Source: Deltaproteobacteria bacterium (lineage in GTDB: Bacteria; Myxococcota_A; UBA796; GCA-2862545). Taken from it: a stretch of 37,709 nucleotides of DNA. This document shows, piece after piece, positions 31,406 to 37,709 of the stretch. Below the pieces are notes generated by a model. That model was not told where the DNA came from. It saw only the letters and a list, made by a program, of their open reading frames with translations, and made no database searches. The DNA is taken from NCBI GenBank assembly GCA_007693595.1, contig REDI01000012.1, forward strand, positions 1-37,709. Reading direction: 5' to 3'. The position numbers were made by a program, and so were the translations under genes. The stretch's first letter is position 1, and each line of letters opens with the position of its first letter.

Positions 31406-33319
31406 CTACCTGCTGGCCAGGTCGCTCGAAACACACCAGCCCTCACCACAGCTTAGCCTGACCACCGAGTCGGCCCTCACGGCGATGCCTCCCGTGTCGT
31501 CCTGGTTGAGAATCACCCTATAGTCGCCCTCGGGGACCGCGCCTGGAACGTCCCATCTGTCTCCGTGTTGATCGAGCAGGACTACCGGCTTGCTGGTCCC
31601 ACCCAGCTGAACGATGCCTCGTCGCTCTTCGTGAAGCGCCGGGGCTCCAGTCGGGTCAGATCTGGTGGGTCGATCGCCAGCGACACTCTCCGTGGCGGCC
31701 GCGACAGCCTTGCCCGAAGACTCCCCTTGGGGGAGGACGCGGGCTGGGCGCTTGCCCGACGGGGCCTCAGGCTCCGCAAGCGGAGCCTGAGGCCCCATAC
31801 CCGATACTCCCCCGCGGTCTTCGAGGGGCGATCGCTCGGGGGGAGCGGGGGGAGGATCGTGAGCCTCGTGAACAGGCGTGGCCAACGACGTCTCTTCGAC
31901 TCCCGCGGCTCGACTCGTGAAGGGCTCCGGCCATGCATGCCGCGCGAGGACGCGCTGCGTTGCCATGGTGCTCGAGCCAACCGGCAGCTCCTCAGACCTC
32001 TCGAGCGCACCGACCTCCCGCCCATCCAAGCGCTGCTCTTGAGCGTCCGCGCGAACCCAGGAGGTCTCGCGCGTGTGGGGGACCTCGCCGGCCCGCTCCG
32101 AGTCGCCGGTCTCAAGGTTGGCGGTATGTTCGGAGACCAGAAAGGAAGTGTACCATGAGGGATCGACTTCAAGCCCGAGGAGTGGGACAAGGAGGATCCC
32201 CATCCATAGGACGGTCACGCCGACAGCCCAGGGAAAGATCATGGAAGGGGGCGAAACCGTTTTCGGAACGGCTGGTGCACTCTCGACCGAGGGGTCACGA
32301 AACTGAGGGAGGCCCACGTCGGAGGACGACCGGCCACCGAGGTGTCGCTCGTCGACGCTCAGCGCCCCGAGCGCTCGTGGGGTATCGTCCATTCGGGCTG
32401 GAGTCGCATGACCCTCACTGCGGATCCGTGCCCCCTCTTCAACGGGCGGAGCGGGGGGCGGAACCATGTCTCGGCACCACCCACGGAGGTTGACCTCAGC
32501 CCTCCGAGCCAGGGCGAGGGCCCGCTCCTCCACCTCGCCTGCCGAAGGACGCGCCTCTGGATCGAAGGTCAACATGTCCATGAGCAGATCGCGCACCGAC
32601 TCGCTGGTCGTATCGGGAAGCTCCGTCATGGCTCGATTCAGCCGCTCGACAAACGGCACCCGATCGTTCACGGCCCTACCGAACCGACGCCCCGTGAGAA
32701 GCTCCCAGAGCACCACGCCCAAGCTGTAGACATCGGAGGTTTGGTGTGACTTACGGCCCCACCTCTCCGGTGCCATATACCCCATGGACCCGTAGACGCC
32801 ATCGAGCGTCACGCTCTCTCGCGAGTCCATGCTCACGAAGGCCACGCCAAAGTCGAGCAGCTTCACGTCACCGTGATGGGTCAGCATGATGTTCGCCGGC
32901 TTGATGTCTCGGTGGAGCAACCGAAGCGGTCGCCCATTCGTTCCCAGCGTGTGAAAGGCCACGTGTAGCGCCCCGGCGATCTCGCCCACGACCTCGAGCG
33001 CGGCGCCCTCAGGCCATACCTTGCCCGAGACACGATCCAGGCCAACGCCTCGGACGAGCTCCATCACTAGGCCCCACCCGCCACCGAGCTCGATCAGATC
33101 TTCGACCTGAATGATCGCCCGGTGCTGAACAAAGGCGAGCATCCTTGCCTCATCGCGCAGTCTGCGCACGGCTTCGCCATCCATCTCGTCGATGACCTTG
33201 ATGGCCACGTCCTTGTGGAAACCCGCAGCTCCGACCCGTCGAGCTCGGTAGACCTTGGCGAAGTTGCCCTCTCCCAAGAGGTCGAGGAAGGTGTAGTTGG
33301 GTAATGCAAAGGCCATCAT
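31406..33319 (-). CDS. Transmembrane Ser/Thr protein kinase
   Basis: A 637-residue PknB-like kinase. All catalytic elements are present: glycine loop LGEGNFAKVY (15-24), VAIKVI Lys (K41), helix C Glu (E57), HRDIKPANIM (136-145, catalytic D138), DFG (D156) and GYMAPERW. A Pro-rich juxtamembrane region leads to one membrane helix (about 361-383). An extracytoplasmic, largely disordered segment of 180 residues ends in a small beta-rich domain with a Cys pair (LSCGEGWC). The start at the double ATG (33314-33319) lies four bases after the histidine-kinase-like stop. Embedded between a His-less kinase and an Asp-less regulator, it is the only intact phosphotransfer enzyme of this locus and may phosphorylate one or both partners. 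Confidence 0.93.
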   Translation of the reverse strand: MMAFALPNYTFLDLLGEGNFAKVYRARRVGAAGFHKDVAIKVIDEMDGEAVRRLRDEARMLAFVQHRAIIQVEDLIELGGGWGLVMELVRGVGLDRVSGKVWPEGAALEVVGEIAGALHVAFHTLGTNGRPLRLLHRDIKPANIMLTHHGDVKLLDFGVAFVSMDSRESVTLDGVYGSMGYMAPERWGRKSHQTSDVYSLGVVLWELLTGRRFGRAVNDRVPFVERLNRAMTELPDTTSESVRDLLMDMLTFDPEARPSAGEVEERALALARRAEVNLRGWCRDMVPPPAPPVEEGARIRSEGHATPARMDDTPRALGALSVDERHLGGRSSSDVGLPQFRDPSVESAPAVPKTVSPPSMIFPWAVGVTVLWMGILLVPLLGLEVDPSWYTSFLVSEHTANLETGDSERAGEVPHTRETSWVRADAQEQRLDGREVGALERSEELPVGSSTMATQRVLARHAWPEPFTSRAAGVEETSLATPVHEAHDPPPAPPERSPLEDRGGVSGMGPQAPLAEPEAPSGKRPARVLPQGESSGKAVAAATESVAGDRPTRSDPTGAPALHEERRGIVQLGGTSKPVVLLDQHGDRWDVPGAVPEGDYRVILNQDDTGGIAVRADSVVRLSCGEGWCVSSDLASR

Positions 33320-33323
33320 ATGC

Positions 33324-35723
33324 TCACTTCGCTCGCTTTGCACGAATACTCCCAAAGACATCCACTAGTCTATCTTCGTGCGGCACGTCCCGCAGCCACT
33401 TGGCGACCCTAGACTCCCCCTGCGAGTCACGGGGCGGGATGATCCAAATCTCTCGAGACTTCCACTCCTTCGATAAGATCTCACAAGCGCCTGGGCTCAG
33501 GGACGGGTCGCCCACGACCGTCGCCGGATCGTGCCGATCAAGAAGCTCACGAGCCGAAGCCGGATCAGACGTCGCCCGCACTTCCCAGCCCGCTCGCACC
33601 AGCTCCGAGACCAAGCGTTGACGATCCTCCCCTCGCTCGAGCATCACCAACGCAGAACGGGCCCCGCGCCGGGAAAAACGCTTGATGAACCCCGACAGCT
33701 GCGAAGGCTCGAAGGGACGGTAGAGCCAGGTGAGCGCCACCAAGCATGTGACCTTGCTCGCCTTGAAGTCCACGATGCAGATAGCTGGCGCTGTGGCGAC
33801 ACTTCGCTCCCTGAGCAGACGCGCCAGCAACCAGGGCGCGCCAGGGGCTGTCTTGGAGACAGGGACCACGACACAGCTCACAGAGTCAGTCAGAAGACCC
33901 GGTACGGCCTGAACATCTTGAGCTTGAACGGCACCCTTCCCCGCATGCTCGAACTCACGAGGTAGCTTCGAGCCCGGCGCCCGCCCGGTGACGAGTACAA
34001 ACCGTTCACTCTCATCAGGCGAATCGGACTCGTCCGATCCAGGCTTCGCCTCGATGACATCGACCGTGACGTCGCAGACTCGCCCCCAGCTACGGCGAAA
34101 GGATCCTACCTCGGGCCAGAAGTCGAGGTCCGGCTGACCATCCAGCGGATCGGCTGGGTCCGGGATGCCCACCGAGGCCGACTCGCTCGGGGGAGCCTGA
34201 CCACTGGGCTCGGCAGGCTGAGAGACGACGGTGAGCTTGGAGCCGCTGGCTACGGAAGTGCCTGGCGACCCACCGGGCTGCGACGTCGCCCCCGCGCCCG
34301 TACCCGACTGCGTCGACTTCTGCGTCGACATGGAGGGCGGCCGAACAGGGAGCACCACGCGAAAGCACGGCCACCCTTCCGGCGTCGTGAAGCGCCTCAT
34401 ACGGCCTTCGAGCCGAGCGATATACTCTTTGGCGATGGCTACCCCCAGGCCCGTTCCCCCGAGGATCCCCACCGTCTGGCCGTCGCTCGCAGCGCGCAGA
34501 GCCAGCTCGGGGTGGCTGAACGTAGCTGCCGCGCCGGGGCTCGCGATCCCGACATCGATCACTACCAGGTTCTCTCGTTGCTCTACTTGTATCTTTAGGA
34601 TGCTACAGTCAACGGCTCGGGTGGACGCCTCGAGCAAATGAAACATGGCCTGATGCAGGTGCACATGATCGGTCTCGATCCCGTCGAGCGCGTCGCTTAC
34701 CTCGAGCTCGACACGGTTGCCGTTGCGCTGGGTCCAGGGATCGCACTCCTCGATCACAGAGCTGAGCAGCTCGCCCAGGTCCACCTGGTCGAACACCAAG
34801 CTGTCGTTATCTCCCGCAGCCTGCGCGAAGTCGAGCACACGGTTGATCATGGTACCCAACTCTTCGGCAGCCTCTTCGATGCGAACCAGGTCGTGCACGA
34901 ACCGGGTGTCTTCCAGAAGCTCCATGTCTCGCTTCAACACGTTGACAAAGCCCGAGATGCCGATGAGGGGCCCCAGGAGGTCCTGGCCCATCGCCCCGAG
35001 AAACGCAGCTTTAGACCGTTGGGCCTTAGCCGCTTGGAGCCTGAGTTCCGTCAACAGGACGTCCTTGACTCGCTGCTGTTGCTCAAGGAGCCTCGGTTCG
35101 TGAAGGTCCCGGACCACGAAGAGCCTTAGGCAATCCCCCACTTCGGCGTAGCTAAGCTCGACATCGAAACTGTCCCCGTGAAGGTCTCGGGCCCGTGCGA
35201 TCCACACAGGGCCTAGGCTGGATCCGTCGTGGCATCGCCGGGGCCGAAGCACGGCAGCATCTAGGTACCCTGGGATGATATCGAGTATGGAGCTTTTTTT
35301 TAGCGCGCGGTCGCCAAAAAGGTGGGCCGCGCAATCGTTATACTGAACGACCGAGCCCGCCTGATCCACGACCAGCAGGGCATCCGGGAGGTCAGGGAGA
35401 TCTACCTTATCCCAGGGGGGAACCGCTCTACGGGGAGCCGCACCCGGCGCAGCTGGTCCTCTGCCTCTGAACGCCGCGACGACAACGAGACCCGTCAGGC
35501 CACCCGCGAGGGGTGCCAGCCCGGTGACCATCATGAAGGGGTACTCGTTATGAAGTCGAAGCAGCGCATCGAGTGACCAAGACAAGGACGCGGCCTCGAG
35601 GGCCATGCTCCACATCCAGAACGTGATCGCGACCCCGATCGCGACCCCCAGCGTCATCGCGATCCACCTCGACGGCAAGCGGCGAGGACGGGGCCGTTCG
35701 GGCCTTGCGATCAGGCTCGTCAT
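33324..35723 (-). CDS. Hybrid histidine-kinase-like protein with degenerate catalytic sites
   Basis: A 799-residue membrane protein whose ATG overlaps the OmpA stop (ATGA). Two membrane helices (about 20-44, 62-85) precede a PAS-like domain (about 108-205). The HisKA motif, normally SHELRTPL, is GQDLLGPL: Gln 247 replaces the phospho-accepting His, and the codon is CAG. The N-box reads HLLEAS (362-367) and has lost both conserved Asn, while the G2 glycine motif GGTGLGVAIAK (from 422) and a G1 Asp remain. A Ser/Pro-rich linker joins two receiver-like domains (about 555-685, with the terminal YRPFEP, and 690-799, with a possible acceptor Asp 739). It probably acts as a pseudokinase scaffold or sensor rather than an autokinase. 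Confidence 0.88.
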   Translation of the reverse strand: MTSLIARPERPRPRRLPSRWIAMTLGVAIGVAITFWMWSMALEAASLSWSLDALLRLHNEYPFMMVTGLAPLAGGLTGLVVVAAFRGRGPAAPGAAPRRAVPPWDKVDLPDLPDALLVVDQAGSVVQYNDCAAHLFGDRALKKSSILDIIPGYLDAAVLRPRRCHDGSSLGPVWIARARDLHGDSFDVELSYAEVGDCLRLFVVRDLHEPRLLEQQQRVKDVLLTELRLQAAKAQRSKAAFLGAMGQDLLGPLIGISGFVNVLKRDMELLEDTRFVHDLVRIEEAAEELGTMINRVLDFAQAAGDNDSLVFDQVDLGELLSSVIEECDPWTQRNGNRVELEVSDALDGIETDHVHLHQAMFHLLEASTRAVDCSILKIQVEQRENLVVIDVGIASPGAAATFSHPELALRAASDGQTVGILGGTGLGVAIAKEYIARLEGRMRRFTTPEGWPCFRVVLPVRPPSMSTQKSTQSGTGAGATSQPGGSPGTSVASGSKLTVVSQPAEPSGQAPPSESASVGIPDPADPLDGQPDLDFWPEVGSFRRSWGRVCDVTVDVIEAKPGSDESDSPDESERFVLVTGRAPGSKLPREFEHAGKGAVQAQDVQAVPGLLTDSVSCVVVPVSKTAPGAPWLLARLLRERSVATAPAICIVDFKASKVTCLVALTWLYRPFEPSQLSGFIKRFSRRGARSALVMLERGEDRQRLVSELVRAGWEVRATSDPASARELLDRHDPATVVGDPSLSPGACEILSKEWKSREIWIIPPRDSQGESRVAKWLRDVPHEDRLVDVFGSIRAKRAK

Positions 35724-37504
35724 GGCTGCTGCTTCACGATGACGAACTCGACGCGACGGTTCCGCTCCCACGCGTCGGAGGTCTCACCGGGGTCCAAGGG
35801 TCTCGACGGTCCGAACCCTTCGCTGCTGAGCCGCATCGGGTCCACGCCCTTGCTGATCAGGTAGTCGCGCACGCTGGAGGCGCGCCGACGACTGAGATCA
35901 AAGTTGTACTCACGACCACCTCTGCTATCGGTATGGCCTTCGATCCTGACCAATCGGATCTCCTCGTTGTCTAGGAGTATCGTGGCGACGTCATCCAACA
36001 CGCCGTAGCTCTGCTCCTTAATCGATGCTAGTGCCGTATCAAAGAATACTTTCTCGACAATCTCGATGCGGTCCTGCGCGACCTTGGCCTTGATCGGGCG
36101 CAACTGCACTTGCATCGCGTTGGCTACGTCCCGTTCGGCGACAACCGGGAAGCTCGCGGGTGCGAACCCCTGGCTCTTGACGGTGATGGAGTGTTCCCCG
36201 AGGTCAAGCCGTAGCTCGGCTGATCCGGCCGAGAAGTCTTGGGCGTCGTCGACCCCAACTCGAACGGAGCCGTCGAGGGGGTTGCCCTCAAGATCGGTGA
36301 CAACCAGCTCCAGCATCCCTTGCGCGACGGGCTTGGGTTGGAGAACCAGGACCTCGTGGATGGGAGGACCTGAGGGGACGCGCAGCGTCGCCGTGAGTGG
36401 CTCGAAGCCTTCCGAGATGACGTTCAGGGACCGCTCGCCATGCGGAAGATCCACCGTGATCCGGCCGGCGGACGTCGACCACTCCTGACCCTCGTGCTGC
36501 ACCTGAGCCTGGGCGATGACTCGCTCCTCGGGATCGACCACGGCCAAGGTCACGCTCGTCGTGTGTTCCGGGCAACCATCCTCATCCTGCCAGCCATCGA
36601 AGTCTTCTGCCTCGTGGGGACACCGATCCAGCTTGTCGGGTATGCCGTCTCCATCCGAGTCCTTCCCTCGTTCAGCTTGCCAACTGACCATCAGAAGAGC
36701 CCTCGCAGTCGGCGCCCCGATCCCCGTCGTCAGACCTCGGCCGACGCCTCCCCGGACCGACCAACCTGCTCCCAGCGCGCCCCATCCGCCCAGGATCGCC
36801 TCGATGGGGGCGCCGGCCATGGTCTCGAACGAAGAGAAGGGGACTTGCCCCCCGACATCGAGAGATAGCCCGAAGGACTCGGTCACCGCCCAGCCTGCAC
36901 CCAAGCGAGCCACCGCTCCCGGGCCCATCAGCACGTTTGGAAGATCCACCTCGGGCGTGAATCTCGCACCGAGGTTCGCGGCCAAGAGCAGGGGCCCGAC
37001 GTCGCCATCGACGATGGCCGAGACCTCGTAGCCCAGCCCGGCCAACCCCAAAGGTGCGTCGATCGTGGCGGTGGGGAACGAGCCTCTCGCCGCGAGAGCC
37101 ATCCCCACAGGACCCTTGTCACGGGAGACCAAGGTTGCTCTCAGGTCCACCGCCACGTCGCCCAGCCCGGCCACCTGGCCGACCGACTCGCCACGTGCGA
37201 AGCCGTAGACCGGGACATAGCCTCCGACGCGAAAGCGGCCCAGACTGTAGGCCGCGATCAGGTCAGCCTGGGCGACATCCTTCAGCATGCCGGAGAAGGA
37301 GCCCTCTTCTCGGAGCACCAGTGGATCCCTCTGATAGCTCAGCACCATCCTGGCGCTCGGCCCAGCGTTCAGCAGGCCCGAGTCGTCGGTCCACAAGGTC
37401 CGCTGAGAGTCGATGGAGGGACGGAACGTCTGCACGTTCATCGTCGGCAGCTCCACGTCACCGTCTTGGGCCAGAGCCATCAAGGTGAGCCACATGGCGA
37501 TCAT
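35720..37504 (-). CDS. OmpA-like outer-membrane protein with TSP3 repeat
   Basis: A 594-residue exported protein. A short signal peptide (MIAMWLTLMALAQ) precedes a beta-barrel-like region of about 265 residues with alternating polar/apolar strands. Then come a calcium-binding thrombospondin type 3 unit (DSDGDGIPDKLDRCP, then FDGWQDEDGCPE), two PEGA/CarboxypepD-like beta-sandwich modules and a C-terminal OmpA peptidoglycan-binding domain (VFFDTALASI, then VRIEGHTDSRGGREYNFDLS and RRRASSVRDYL). It links outer membrane and cell wall. It starts inside the stop of the MYXO-CTERM gene and ends inside the start of the histidine-kinase-like gene (ATGA at both joints). This placement suggests it is a structural or sensory part of the same signalling unit. 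Confidence 0.93.
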   Translation of the reverse strand: MIAMWLTLMALAQDGDVELPTMNVQTFRPSIDSQRTLWTDDSGLLNAGPSARMVLSYQRDPLVLREEGSFSGMLKDVAQADLIAAYSLGRFRVGGYVPVYGFARGESVGQVAGLGDVAVDLRATLVSRDKGPVGMALAARGSFPTATIDAPLGLAGLGYEVSAIVDGDVGPLLLAANLGARFTPEVDLPNVLMGPGAVARLGAGWAVTESFGLSLDVGGQVPFSSFETMAGAPIEAILGGWGALGAGWSVRGGVGRGLTTGIGAPTARALLMVSWQAERGKDSDGDGIPDKLDRCPHEAEDFDGWQDEDGCPEHTTSVTLAVVDPEERVIAQAQVQHEGQEWSTSAGRITVDLPHGERSLNVISEGFEPLTATLRVPSGPPIHEVLVLQPKPVAQGMLELVVTDLEGNPLDGSVRVGVDDAQDFSAGSAELRLDLGEHSITVKSQGFAPASFPVVAERDVANAMQVQLRPIKAKVAQDRIEIVEKVFFDTALASIKEQSYGVLDDVATILLDNEEIRLVRIEGHTDSRGGREYNFDLSRRRASSVRDYLISKGVDPMRLSSEGFGPSRPLDPGETSDAWERNRRVEFVIVKQQP

Positions 37505-37709
37505 GAACGCCTCCGACGGAAGAGCACCAGCCCGACCAGAGCCAGCAGCCCAAGGGCGCTCGGCGACGCGCTGCTAGCGCATCCACCGCATTGTGCGGCC
37601 CCACCCAAGAACTCCTCTGCACCTACATCGTCCGCGGAGGCGCTCGAGTCGGTGTCGGTGTCCGTGTCCGTGTCCGTGTCCGTGTCCGTGTCGCTGTCCG
37701 TGTCCGTGT
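37501..37709 (-). CDS. MYXO-CTERM sorting-signal protein, C-terminal part only
   Basis: Only the last 68 residues are in the window; the frame enters from the right edge. They are a DT repeat, a short Ser/Ala/Asp segment, and then a tripartite anchor: the Cys motif QCGGC, a hydrophobic helix (ALGLLALVGLVLF) and a terminal basic cluster RRRRS. This is the MYXO-CTERM type signal, found in Myxococcota, where proteins are thought to be processed and lipidated at the Cys and displayed on the surface. The stop overlaps the OmpA-like start (ATGA), making this the first visible gene of the signalling operon. The functional domain is outside the window. Confidence 0.9.
   Translation of the reverse strand, partial: TDTDSDTDTDTDTDTDTDTDSSASADDVGAEEFLGGAAQCGGCASSASPSALGLLALVGLVLFRRRRS
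37650..37709. repeat. Hexamer tandem repeat (GTGTCC/GTGTCG) coding for Asp-Thr
   Basis: About ten copies of the six-base unit, mostly GTGTCC on the plus strand, with one silent-looking interruption (TCGCTG giving Ser). It encodes the DT linker of the MYXO-CTERM protein and is the same unit, strand and frame as the repeat at 1-56. Confidence 0.95.

Noticed and set aside
31194-31436. An 80-residue open frame between the Ser/Thr kinase and the response regulator
   Set aside because: It overlaps both neighbours, lacks a domain and a convincing start, and is better read as leader DNA of the regulator.

Overview
The window is 37.7 kb of high-GC DNA from what looks like a member of the Myxococcota or a related delta-proteobacterial lineage. 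The evidence is a MYXO-CTERM-type C-terminus at the right edge, Asp-Thr (DT) repeat linkers at both edges, about eight lipoproteins with low-complexity linkers, a DUF4215 Cys-rich repeat, a DUF1554 domain, a transmembrane Ser/Thr kinase and long overlapping antisense frames typical of high GC. I see no tRNA, rRNA, CRISPR array, insertion sequence or phage gene.

Layout. 1-10.8 kb is a mixed housekeeping and envelope region: a truncated DT-repeat lipoprotein, a LysM protein, an unrecognised cytosolic protein, a TSUP permease with a TetR regulator, a lipoprotein methyltransferase, a ThrE-type amino-acid exporter, a DUF3592 protein, a zinc-ribbon/beta-propeller membrane protein, a PQQ-type sugar dehydrogenase lipoprotein and an NADase-type glycan-binding lipoprotein. 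10.8-12.7 kb holds a GT2 glycosyltransferase and tenA behind a TPP riboswitch, beside a glutaredoxin remnant. 12.8-16.5 kb has three lipoproteins and a KAS III enzyme.

16.6-25.2 kb is a compact, apparently undescribed acyl-processing cluster: hexapeptide acyltransferase, ACP, carboxyltransferase beta-like protein, FAAL-like ligase (probable CTG start), a KAS III homologue lacking the catalytic Asn, a second adenylating enzyme and a second ACP, followed on the other strand by a GH3 amidosynthetase and a SUI1/YciH protein. Several genes overlap by about 4 bases, so they are probably co-translated. I infer that an acyl chain is activated onto ACP, extended or transferred by the KAS enzymes, and released as an amide or ester.

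25.3-29.8 kb encodes a 1201-residue protein (signal peptide, periplasmic coiled coils, about six membrane helices, cytoplasmic AAA/STAND-like domain with a broken Walker A) two bases upstream of an MscS channel. I read it as a channel with a separate giant partner. A GST follows.

30.6-37.7 kb is a minus-strand signalling operon: MYXO-CTERM protein, OmpA-like porin, hybrid histidine-kinase-like protein, Ser/Thr kinase, NarL-type response regulator. The histidine kinase has Gln in place of the phospho-accepting His and has lost its N-box Asn residues, and the regulator has Glu in place of the phospho-accepting Asp. The Ser/Thr kinase between them keeps all its catalytic residues. This coordinated loss of His-Asp chemistry around an intact Ser/Thr kinase is the strongest candidate for a new signalling system here. 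Both window ends lie in the same DT-coding hexamer repeat, in the same strand and frame, which suggests an assembly break at a repeat or, less likely, a circular molecule.
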